Of a stretch of DNA of 64,000 nucleotides, positions 48,501-59,146 are shown piece by piece. Source of the stretch: Zingiber officinale (lineage: Eukaryota; Streptophyta; Magnoliopsida; Zingiberales; Zingiberaceae); contig NC_056005.1 in NCBI RefSeq assembly GCF_018446385.1, positions 96,021,171-96,085,170 of the forward strand. The letters run 5' to 3'. Position 1 is the first letter of the stretch; each line of letters opens with the position of its first letter. Made by a program: the position numbers and the translations under genes. The notes beneath the pieces were generated by a model that did no database searches, was not told the origin of the DNA, and worked only from the letters and a program-made list of their open reading frames with translations.

Positions 48501-51500
48501 ATTCTATACTGCAATAGTTGAGAATTTTGTTGTTGCAATGCCCTGGATTGATCTTCAAAGAATTGAAGGTTGGACTGTAATTGATGATAATCTTCAAGAG
48601 AGACATCTTCATAAGTAAGTGAAAATCTTCAGACATAATTTTCTTCAGCTCCCTCTCAAATTGAAGACATCACAAGGTTGTGAACTTTGCAAGGATGAAT
48701 GACACTATGTGAGTGATTGATTGTAAAGTAAAAGGGATAGATGAAGGGTTCCATTTTCACTCTTGATATGAGGAGTTATTATGAAAATAATTCTAACAGT
48801 ATATTATCATATATTGCCTCAACAAGTTCATTCCAGTTACCTCATTTTGGAATCAATTTCTTCTTCTGGGTAGTTTTTCCATTTTGTCACTTGAACTCAT
48901 GTGCAGGAATTTTGGTGGTGATGATACATATTTCAAGAATGATCTTTTCTGTTTTTGAAAGGGCTTAATTACACATAAAGCTGTTAGATTTAACTCTACT
49001 TTGCATTCTATGACCATACAGTTGCCATCCTATTTGTTTACAAGATGTAGTTGATTATATGGACAAAAACTGTTTTTTTTTTTTTGCATGAAGAGGTGGA
49101 AGCTATCCACTTATCCTTGTTTTGTTTTGTTTTTTATTTTTGTGTAACAGCCTTCTTTATGGAGCAGAAGATCCCTCTATTGCTGGCATGGTGCTGGATA
49201 GTGCCTTCTCAAACTTATTTGAGCTTATGATGGAGCTTGTGGATGTCTACAAAATCCGTCTTCCAAAATTTACAGTATGATACATTTTGGAAAAATGCTT
49301 GTTCAACTCATAATATGTTCTTGACATTGCTATTTTAAGTTTGGGCAGATAACTCATATCTAGATGACCTTTCCTTAACATTGTAATTGCTTGACTTGAT
49401 TAGTAGTCCTGTGCGTAAGTATTTATCATGTGGTGGGTCTTGTGGTTCCATCCGCATGCTCTTTAGCATCTATTATGACAATATCCTGGCTGTTCCTTCT
49501 GATAATAACTTGTAGTTTCTCAACCACTTCCACTATCATGCCAGTGCATAATCTTGTTAGAGTTTTGTAATGGAAGAGGGAGTCATGTAGCTGTCCAATA
49601 GTTGATATCATCCTTATGATGATACTTTTTGTTGATACTGTCGATTCTGCTGCTTTTACATTTGGTGGCTTCAATATCTTAACGTATTATGTTGTACTTT
49701 TTATATAGATCCGACTGGCTCTGCGGTATATGAGACGGGTTATTCAAAAGAGGGCTAAATTTGACATAATGGAACTCAATGCTGTGCAGGTACTGGGCTT
49801 TGCACTTCTTTGTAGTCATTTGTCTTTTGGACTATCTTTGTGATTTTTCCCATCCTTAGCGAGTTAAAGAACACATGAAATATGTAGTTCCTGCGAAACA
49901 AACTCTATGTAAAATACATGCTCTATTTAGACCCGACCCTAGGTCGGGTCTAGCCCGGGCCCGTAACTGGGTCAACAGGCCGGTTGCCCGTTGACCCGGT
50001 TTGCCGGGCTGAATCGGAACCGGTTTGGCAAGTTGCCAGGCCGGTTCCGATTCCTTAAGTGCAAAACTGGCGGACCACCAGTTAATCGCAAGTTCAACCA
50101 GATTTTGTTTTTTGTTTTTTTGCTTGTTAGAACCGACGGTTCCTAGCCATTGGAATCACCGGTTAACCAGTGGTTCCTAGCCGTTGAGAGAGGGGTGGGG
50201 CTTTTTTGGGGATTTTTTTTCAATGGTTAGGATCATTTGACCCTTTTTTTATCAATAATTATGATTTAGTGTCTGTTACTATCCAAATTCTATAAATAGG
50301 GAGCTCATTTCATCATTTTCACACACATCTTCTTTACTCTTAATCTCAATTTTGTATTCTCTATATGTTTTCGCCTTCATTTCTATGCACTTTCGTTTTC
50401 AATTTTCAATTACAATAGAAGGAGACCATGGAGGTGCATCACCTCGAGCTCGGAAGGAAAGAAAATAGTGAATCCGCGGGAGGACCCCAACATTCAATCT
50501 ATCAATGATGAAATTGAGCACCTTCTGAATCCGACACCCGAAACATAAGGAAATACCGATACAATTACTTCTAAGGTTCAGGAAATTTCTCCTCTAAAGT
50601 CTTCTTTTTTCACTAACATTTTGAGAAGATCACTCTTCCGTCGAGAGAAATGCGTGCAAAATGTAAGCACTACAATGCTTCCTATAAATTTCAAGCCTAC
50701 GGAGACTATGGGTCATAGAAACGACACATAGAAACGAAGCACCCGACGGAATATGGACTCAACCGTTTTCAAACACAATTATCAAGATTTTCTTCAATTA
50801 GCGGTAGTATTGTTTTCGTTTTATTTTTATATTTGGATAATAAATTAAGAGAATCATTAGCAAAATTTGTTTATGTAAAATATCTTTCTTTTAGTTTTGG
50901 ATCTAAATGCACATTTGAAGATTTTTGTAAAGAATCTCTTAATCATGTGCTAAACGTGTTCTTAGGACTACACTTACTCATACAATTAAAAAATAGTAAA
51001 ACAATGAATAAAAAAATTTAATTGATGAATTTAATAAATTAGATAATAAAGTTTCTTTATGCTCCGATATTTGGAGTGATGCAAACACATTTATATATGG
51101 GTGTGACTTGGATCGATAACTCTTGAATGTCCAAAAAAGATTGTTAGCTTATAGAGTTTTTGATGAATCACATAATGTTAATAACATCGCACAATTATTA
51201 TGTTTAATTTTAGAAGAATATGGATTAACTCATAAAATATTTTCAATGACATTAGATAATGTTAGTTCTAATACCGCTTGTATAGATCTAAAATTTGTTT
51301 GTCAACCTATTATTGGTGGTTTATTTTTTTATATTCGTTGTGTATGACATGCTTTAAATTTATGTGTTTAAGATGGATTAAAATTTTTTTTAGAAAATTA
51401 TATTAAACCAATTAGAATTGCAACTTCTTATTTATGGTCTCATCCATCTATAATGAAACAATGGGGTAGGTTTTGTAAAACTAATCGAATGAGACCTAAA

Positions 51501-54500
51501 AAATTTCCACGTGACATACCAACACGTTGGAATTCAACATTACCAATTATTACAAGATTCATTTCAATATAAAGAATTATTATGTTCATTTTTTTGCACA
51601 AAATACTAATACTAATATATATTTATTTTTACAACAATAGAATATTTGTAGTAATATTTGTGAAATTTTAAAAGTATTTAATGATGCAACCGAACAACTT
51701 TGTAATGTTTATTATCTCATTGCTCAATTAGTTTCAGAAAATTTTTCTAATATAGTATTAGTTGTAAATGAATATATTACTAATAAATCTTTATATTCTT
51801 GCATCTTAGCTATGAAAACTAAACGAGAAAAATATTTTTATTTTATTCCTGAAATTTATTTAATTGTATTTGCTTTAGATCCTAGATTTAAATTAGAAGT
51901 TTTACAAGAAATGTTAATTTTATATTATGACGTTTTAATTCCAATTAAATATTCTTCTTCTCCTGATCCAGTTAATATTATATATAATGTTAGAATTTAT
52001 TTATATGATATTTATAATCAATATTATGCAAAATGTAAAACAAATTAATATTTTTAAAATACAACAAACTATTAGTAGTAATTTAAAATTTACAAAAGCA
52101 CAACTTTTATTAAAAGAACGGACAAAACGTCCATGAGGATCCTCAAATTCCACACAGTATCTTGAGAATTATTTTACGATTTCTTTTGATTTTAATTAAG
52201 CAAATAGTGAAAATTCCAATATCTTAAAGTGGTGGTTGGTTACAGAAGCTCAAAGCTTTCACGTCTTCTCTGTGATCATCAAAAAAATTTTAGCTTGTCT
52301 AATGTCAATTGTTGTTGTGAAGCAAACGTTTAGTGTTGACGGCAACATATTAGATGAATGACGATTAACTTTGTCTCTTGATATATTGAAAGCCCAAATT
52401 TATTGGACAATTGAACCAGAGCCCAGAAAAGAATCTAAAGAATGCAATTTTCAGATGACAAAGTTGAAGATTTTGATGCTAAAGAAACGAATACAATAGG
52501 AACGAGAAATGGAAGTGAGTGTTAATGTAAAAGGGTAAAAACATAAAAGAACTACATGGGCTTTGATTCTCCTATACCCTAAGGGGATACGTAGGCAACT
52601 TAAATAAGTGCAAGCCATTTTTTAAAATAATTGTTAATTTTTAATTTTTTTAATATAATAATCTTGAGCCATGGTGAACCGTGAACCGAACCGCGAACCG
52701 TAACCGTCTTGGGCGATTAAGGTTAGGTCTAGCTCTATTCCCAGCTTTAATTATGCAACTTCAATTTTTACTTAAAGTGAGTTCAAAGTCCTAACCACTA
52801 AACTTGAGTTGTGTTACTAGTCGAAAGCTTAGTCTAGTTAAATTTTAGTGCACCCACGGCATCTTTCTGGCTCTGATTGAACACACTATGATAGTAATGC
52901 ATGATTAACACCTCATACTGTCAACTTATAATTGCTCATCGTTGCCTCCAGTCTGCACCGAAGACCTTTATTCCAACATTATTTGGGCATGCTTCAGATG
53001 ACATATTTATTCAAGCTCGTCACTCAGATATTATATATGAGGCATATGCAGTATGTAACTAAAATTCTATTTCTAAATTTTGTATTTTTTTAAAAAAAAA
53101 ATTGAAAGTTTTTCATGGAAATTAACTCATATTTAATTCTCTTTTGTTATTCTACAGGGTGATAAGAACATTATCAAATTTGAGGGTGACCACAACTCAC
53201 CCAGACCACAGTTCTACTATGATTCAGTTTCTATTTTCTTTTATAATGTCCTGCGACCCCCACAAATCCCTTCAAGTTCTTCGAATAAGTTTGAAAGGTA
53301 CTATGATCTGGGTGATCTGAAGGTTGGTGCTGGAAATGAGGAGGTAATTTTCTATATCAATTTGACATGAATGTATGTATTGGTGAAAAGAAAAGAAACT
53401 ATCAGTTGCAGTACTAGAAAAGGAAATTAATGGCATAGTATGTAGAAATATATGTTTGGACTATAACTATATTGATATCTTAAATTTAACCTTGCAGAAG
53501 GAAGACATTCTACATATGTAGTTCAGTATAAGTTGTGTTTCATTTTCAACATCTGATGTTGAAGTTTGTGTTTGTAGAGTTTGCTATATGAAATCATCAC
53601 TGGTCTTCGCACAGCTGGTAGTGATGAAGCATGCTCCTCATCAACACCTGGAATTCCTAACGTTGCAGGTTTAACCATTAATTTGGCTTTCAAATCGTGT
53701 TATTTTGTGTGTTTGGTTTTCTTTAAATTGGTTTATTGGTTGCACCACAGGTTCAACTGCAAAATCTGTTGTCGAATTGTTATCAGAAAGTGTAACTCAT
53801 CTATCCATTGCTAATGACTTTGTGAGTATGTTGTTGAAGTGATTTTTCTTTTTGCATAAAAAGTTTTAAAAAAGAGAAAATGGCTTCGGTAAGATGTTAA
53901 ACATATAGTTCGATCACTTTTGCAGGATTTCCTTGTTGACGAAGATAACACAATTATCAAAATAGAGAGTGACACTAATGATGGATCCAGTGTTCAGGTA
54001 AACAACTAGTTTCTTTTTTCCAGTTCCTAGAATTTTGTTTTTGGAGTAACAGCTTCGTTTTTTTTTTGTCAATTTGCCCTAAGGATCATTTCAATTGTTA
54101 GAAATTTCATTATGATATCAAAATTTGTAAAAAAAAAACAAAAAAAGAGAGGAAGTTCTGCTAAAATTCCCGTCTTCATTTGCTTCATCCCACTAAAAAA
54201 AGCAAAAAAACAAGATAAGGTTGCGTACAGTGGATCCTTTCCTAGGACTTCGCATAGCGGGAGTTTTGTGTACCGTTCTGCCTTTTTAAAGTAATATGAT
54301 GTTAACGTTATACTAGATTATATGATGGTTGCAGTCCCATTGGTCGTCTAAATCTTAGATCACGTCCTTTTACTTGTTGATTTAACATTTGAGATTATAG
54401 TTTTCCTACTTTGCTTGCATGTGTACTATTTCAAAGGTTAGTAGCCGCCCGTAATTTATTTCCTCCGTGTTGGCCTTGGGACGAATTAGCGGGGACATTG

Positions 54501-55395
54501 GGGGCGAACGTATTCACTTTTTGTCATCTTGGATGTGTACTATTTCATAAAGGATATATCAGATGCAGGACATTAACTGATGGCATCTTTTACAGGCTAA
54601 AAGGACTGAATTGAACGAGGAATGCTGCTCCTTTTCGAGCTCAAATAGGGAGAGTTGGGGGAGATGTTCTTCTTTAGGTGGAGATAGCGATAAGTCATCC
54701 TCAGTGGAACGCACTGGAAGATCAAATAGCAAACATCAGGTCTTTTTTTCTTCCCTAATTCTAATGTCTATCCTTGCATTATGCTATCTACACCATTTTA
54801 TTCCACAACACAATTCCCAGAAAAATACTTTTACCACACAAAAATTTAGTCAAGCTACCTTTCTACTACTGATTTTTCATTTAAGCTCAATGTTCAACGA
54901 CACCTGTGAAGGGGTTCTTTGTAGGATTTACTATAGAATGCCTCTTTCCGGCCATAAGGTTAGGGCGGTATTTGATCTCTCGATCGTCGTCGATAGCTAG
55001 CTACTAAAGAGAGGCCATCAACAGTCAGAATCAAATTCGGGTATCGTGTTTGGTTAAAGAAAAGCCTACTGAAAAGAGCAGTCTACTTTGACAACTAGGA
55101 TCATATTTCCCTCGATAGGATTTGCATTCAATTTGTTTCATTAAGGAAGCAGCCCGCTCATTTCAGCTATTATTTTCCTGATTTTACTCTACAGACGACA
55201 CTGAGACTCTTAGCGACGCCGCTAAGACGCATACGAAGGAGATCATCTCCAAAATCCAAGAACAAGAAAGAGGGCACCTCAGTAGCCAACAAACCAAAGC
55301 GCAAAAAGAAGCTAGAGAAAAAGGAAACATTCGGCCAGCGGCTACAGCTTTGCTTCCTGGGGCTAACCAACCACAGACGACATCGATCGACCTGA
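45517..55395 (+). CDS. Alpha/beta-hydrolase (serine hydrolase S33-like) with long basic C-terminal tail
   Basis: Fourteen exons with matching phases: 45517-45557, 46824-46905, 47010-47113, 47535-47661, 47813-47907, 49151-49274, 49709-49789, 52952-53050, 53158-53343, 53578-53668, 53751-53821, 53926-53997, 54596-54739 and 55195-55395; 505 residues. The N-terminus MIEQFINFVIRPPRADYNP is a signature of a conserved plant family of uncharacterised alpha/beta-hydrolases. The fold is clear: CHGNSG oxyanion region, nucleophile Ser144 in GRSMG, acid Asp234 or Asp235 in HASDDIF, and His263 in GDHNSPRP. Substrate is unknown. From about residue 290 the chain becomes Ser-rich and ends in a basic segment (RRIRRRSSPKSKNKK), unlike a plain hydrolase and possibly regulatory. 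Intron 2 has a GC donor (GAG|GCAAGT). Intron 7 contains a whole hAT transposon. A short uORF precedes the start. Confidence 0.9.
46301..46365 (-). mobile_element. SINE remnant with (TTG)n tail
   Basis: A CAA-repeat is followed by CCCATTAAGTGGGATTGGC. Read on the minus strand this is the widespread plant SINE 3' end, in which a GCCGACCCCA-like block runs into a (TTG)n tail. It lies in intron 1 of the hydrolase gene. Only the 3' portion is recognisable. Confidence 0.55.
48283..48418 (-). mobile_element. Au-type tRNA-derived SINE
   Basis: Contains GGTGCACAAAGCTCCCGC, then TCTATTGTA, a CTTTGCAAGAGG block and CCGAGACTTGAACCCGTGA. Read on the minus strand the last gives the tRNA-type B box GGGTTCAAGTC. 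This order matches the Au SINE family known across flowering plants. It sits in intron 5 of the hydrolase gene in reverse orientation. Confidence 0.7.
49928..52731 (+). mobile_element. hAT transposon (Ac-like) in intron 7 of the hydrolase gene
   Basis: 2804 bp, flanked by a perfect 8-bp target duplication GCTCTATT (49920-49927 and 52732-52739). The ends are TAGACCCGACC and the complement of TAGACCTAACC, short imperfect inverted repeats as in hAT elements. Subterminal regions are rich in GGTT/AACC and CCGG words. The transposase inside is dead (see separate entry). The host intron is 3162 bp, of which this element makes up most. Confidence 0.93.
50640..52430 (+). pseudogene. Decayed Ac-like hAT transposase (BED zinc finger, RICESLEEPER-like)
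   Basis: Recognisable pieces in order: a BED finger (CKHYNASYKF, then KRHIETKHP) at about 50650-50740; LAKFVYVKYLSFSFG; an RNase-H-like core with CSDIWSDANTF and LLAYRVFDESHNVNNIAQLL (51055-51200), HALNLCV, and RDIPTRWNSTL (about 51510-51540); and a C-terminal dimerisation region (QTFSVDGNILDE) near 52330. One zinc ligand in the finger is replaced by Tyr, and the frame is interrupted by several stops and frame shifts. It cannot make an active enzyme. Confidence 0.85.
54432..54525 (+). mobile_element. SINE-like dispersed repeat, second copy
   Basis: 94 bp from CAAAGGTTAGTAGCC to CACTTTTTGTCA, aligned without gaps to 26511-26604. It sits in intron 12 of the hydrolase gene. Confidence 0.6.
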
Positions 55396-56770
55396 CCTGC
55401 CCTGACCTTTGCATAAACATGTATCGCACCAACATAAAAAAGAAAAAATTATGGTGCTGGCGGCTGTAGTTTACTAATTAGAAGGCTGTGGTTAGTGTTA
55501 ACGTATAACATTGCCTGTAGGATTTTGTTGGTTTGGCAAAGTGTGATTAAAGCTTTAGCATTTTGTTCCCATTCTTACACTGCTTAGCACAGAGGCTGTG
55601 GAAGTTGCTCAATGGATGGTCATGAGATTGTGTTGCTGCTGAGCCATCATTTGGAAAGATCTCATGTTTGAAAATAAGATGGGGTTTGAAATATTATGAG
55701 ATAAACGGTGTTGAAGATCACAGATTCAGAGCTTCAATCCTTTCTATTTAAAAATGATTTGAATTAGAGTCCTCAAAAAAATTATGAATTTTGTCAAATT
55801 TTCTTGTAATTTTATGTTTATATTTATAAAAACCATCATGCATATCTTATATATTCATTGATTTTAGCTAAACTTCAAAAAGAAATTAAACAATATATAT
55901 AAATATAAATGAATAAATTCAAATGATCAATTAGTTTACAGTTAAGAGAGAAACTTTTATCCAGTCCTCACTTTTGCTCTATTTTTCATATGGATTCAAT
56001 TTAGTGTCATAATAGAATCTAAATAAAAGATAAAATAAAAAAATGTCAATTATAATAAAAAAAAATTATTTATACTTTAACAAGAATTTTAAACAATAAA
56101 CATAAATAATCTCTATAAAAAGTAATTATATATTATAAAAAATTACATATAAAAACAGAAATATCTGTTATTCATTACAAATATTTACAAAAGAAAAAGC
56201 ACTTACATAAGAAGCAAATTACAATTCAATAAATCATGAACAATAAGAGACTATCTACAAACTAAGCAGGGCTACTCCAGCTCAAACAATTGTACTAGTG
56301 TCACTGTAGAACAACCTGACTGAATTGAATATTGAAGATCAATAATCATATAATCAATATATTGATAGATCACGACTCAGAGATAATAAGATGTGATCCA
56401 AACCACCTCTGCAAGATCACAAGTTCACCTACAGAAGAGTTGGGCCAGAAACACCAACTTTGGATTCCTCTTGCAAACGAAGAAATTGCCACAAAACATT
56501 GCTCAAGTTGAGGTTTTGGGACAGAGTGAGTTTGCTTCTATCGTATGTATTTGAGATGAGAAAAAAAATAATTCAAAAGACAAAAATAGAATTAGAAAAA
56601 AGTTGAAAATTTGGAAAAACCAAAAAGGCAACAATAAATGAATACTGCAGAATCTTGGCCAAAACAAGAGATACTAAAAACATGAATACAATTATAAACT
56701 AATGAAACAAAGAGCAACAAATGATACTACAAAATCTGAGCTCTAAATCAGTAAATAGTAACATGTTGGA
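55396..56770. other. 3' UTR of the hydrolase gene and intergenic DNA
   Basis: The first 150-300 bases after the TGA are likely 3' UTR. The rest is AT-rich with no recognised gene. Confidence 0.45.
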
Positions 56771-56778
56771 TGACTACT

Positions 56779-57770
56779 GGCAGCAGAATAGCAAATTAGT
56801 TTGTGCTGCAAGGGAGTTCCCCAATTCAATCTTGCACAGATATGTAGGGCAATCAAACAATGGATCTTGCTCGAAAGCGTCGGTGCTGTGCATCAAACTA
56901 TTAATTTGTAGCTTTCAGAAAATGTATAAAATGCTTAATCCACAGAGAATAGTGGTTAATTGATAAATACCATATTAATTCTTAAAGAAGAAATTAAAAT
57001 AAGACAAGGTCCCTGAATTGAAGATTAGTCCAAATAATTAACTAATCTCCTTAGGTATCATAATTAACTCAAATACTTGTGTTGAAGTAAGCAAAATCAT
57101 TCTAAATATCTGAAGCCATCTAAGAGAGGAACAATTAAATAAAAAAATTCCTTTCACTAACAATGATTCATGTTGTTCTATGCCACCGTCTGAACTGTAT
57201 GCACACCATTGCAATTCTTGCATCCAGTTATTCAAGAGGCATTTATCAGATTTTTATGGATGAGACCGAATCAATGAATCATGGACAAAAGCAAAAAAAG
57301 AAAAGGAACAGCAATCAGCATCTCAAAGACAGACAGAAGAATATATGGAAAGGAAGGCAAATAATAATAGTGTTTGGTAATTAAGGGCGGCACAAAACAA
57401 GTTCATTTGTGCTGCAAAGAGTAACTGATACTGATTAGAGCGTCAGTACTCATGCATCAAATCAAGTTTGGGAAAATATTTTCTTCACCTACTTGTGCAG
57501 GCCAACTAACTATAATTGATTTAAGGAAAATAAAATGTCTCGTTAACTAAAATAAAGTATAATTTATAACAACAGCATAAACTTCTTAAGCAACAAACTC
57601 ACATCAATGTAGGTGACGGTAATGGTATGTAGCAGTGTTGGGTGAAAAAGGACAGCACAAACATCAACCTATTAGTGCTGCAATGCTCATCCCATAATTT
57701 ATTATTGCACAGAAAAATTAAGCAACCGAACAATGGATTTTGCAAGGAGCCTCAGATGTTGTGCCTCAAT
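56779..57770. repeat. Duplicated hairpin-bearing segments, nature unknown
   Basis: Three related hairpins at 56779-56811, 57385-57417 and 57650-57683 pair GGCAGCA-, GGGCGGCACAAA- and GGACAGCAC-type left arms with TTTGTGCTGCAA-type right arms. In the first and third, AACAATGGAT follows exactly 46 bases after the hairpin, with TTGCACAGA in between. In the first and second, GCATCAAA follows. No protein frame fits. They could be parts of a non-coding RNA, diverged duplications, or element remnants. Confidence 0.45.
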
Positions 57771-58069
57771 CCAACAAAATTTCTATGAACAACTTGCTCT
57801 TTACCTAACATTATTAGCACAAATAGTTGGATTTATGTCAGCTTCCAGCAATTAAATGCTAACAGAAATGGCGCATAATCTCTTACTAAAGAATCATTTC
57901 ACGAATAATTGAGCAGATCGGTAATATTTCATTATCGTAAACCAGATGGATCAACACTATTAAAAAAATACTCCTCGAATCACTGCCAAATCTCATCAAC
58001 GTAATTCTAAAAAAGATTTTCACATCGAGATAATGCATGATCAATAATCGAACTAGAATTATCTGGAAA

Positions 58070-58119
<50 letters not shown>

Positions 58120-58760
58120 CATTCATCAAGACATAGAGGAAAGAACTTGTGAGCTCAGTGGAAGGAGAAGTCGTATTAATGGTGAGAAAGGCTCACGGAG
58201 ATAACAAGCATGCTATCGCCACTGCCAACACCAGTTCCTAAACTCATCATCGCGTCAACTGATTCTTCTTTCGCTGAATGCAGCATAAAAAACTCTTTTT
58301 TTATGAGAACAAGGTAGCAAACCGATGAATCAAAAAAGACAAGATCAAGCATTGTAGCGAAATCGACCTTCGAATAAAGCCTCACCTATAGAGGAAAAAC
58401 AATAATTATGGCTTAGAAAAAAAAAGTAAAAGACATAGATAGTAGGCTTCATCGGTGTAACAACAATGACAGGATCGTAGATCGGAAAGCCTCACTAAAT
58501 CGACTAACATATTTAGCCAGCAGACAAGGAGGAGAAGTCGAAATCCATAACGCCACGGGCAAAATAAAATACACGGGAACCTACCGCGACGAAATTAAAA
58601 CAGGAAAAATCAACCGGAGGGCAATCGGAGGGAGATCGGAACCCTAGGGCGGCTCACGTCTTGTATCAACGAAGGCATCGAGGGATCCTACATCTGCTCA
58701 ATTTATAGAATTTAGGTTGTCGGGCAGTTGCGGCGGGTGAAGAAAGCGATCAGATTTTAG
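57771..58760. other. Region with a TA microsatellite and a possible minus-strand promoter
   Basis: A minus-strand TATAAAT (58701-58707) lies before GC-richer, leader-like sequence with CTAGGGTTCCGATC near 58640, suggesting transcription toward lower coordinates. The minus-strand frame at 58176-58385 has no known motif. No gene can be defined. Confidence 0.3.
58073..58118. repeat. (TA)n microsatellite
   Basis: About 23 uninterrupted TA units. Confidence 0.95.
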
Positions 58761-58932
58761 GGTTTCTAATTTTCGGGAAGATAGACACATCTCAACCGTC
58801 CGATGGAATTTTAACGGCCGCATAATAGACGCATACCAACCGTCTGATAATAGAAGAGAGCACAAAACGAACGCCACCTCGTGACATGCACGTGTAGTTT
58901 TTTCGATATAAAAATTTGTTGATCATTTCGGT

Positions 58933-59146
58933 GGATTTGATTTGTACGATTTCTATTTTTATTTTTAGAAAATGAATATTTTTTTAAAAAAATAATGTTT
59001 AGTTTATATTTTTCATATTTATTTTTTAAAATAAATAATATTTTTTAAAAAAATAAAAAATATCTAAAAGTCATTTACTATTTTTCTTTTTTAGAAAACC
59101 TACGTTTTCTAGAAAATAAAAATAGAAATACGCAAACCAAAGCATT
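58933..59146. mobile_element. Diverged copy of the Tourist-like MITE found at 13475-13691
   Basis: The left arm GATTTGTACGATTTCTATTT and the right arm (complement of TTTGGTTTGCGTATTTCTAT) are inverted repeats. The right half reads TTTAGAAAAC, CGTTTTCTAGAAAA and GCAAACCAAA in the same order as the element at 13475. It is older, with AT-rich decay of the GC-rich words; the target duplication is not readable. Confidence 0.65.

Noticed and set aside
57168-57220. C/D-box-like words (ATGATT...CTGA)
   Set aside because: Boxes are imperfect and there is no terminal stem, so not called as a snoRNA.
58670-58720. Possible snRNA-type promoter (a GATCCTACATC word near a TATA box)
   Set aside because: The distance between the two motifs is far shorter than that of plant snRNA genes, and no snRNA-like sequence follows.
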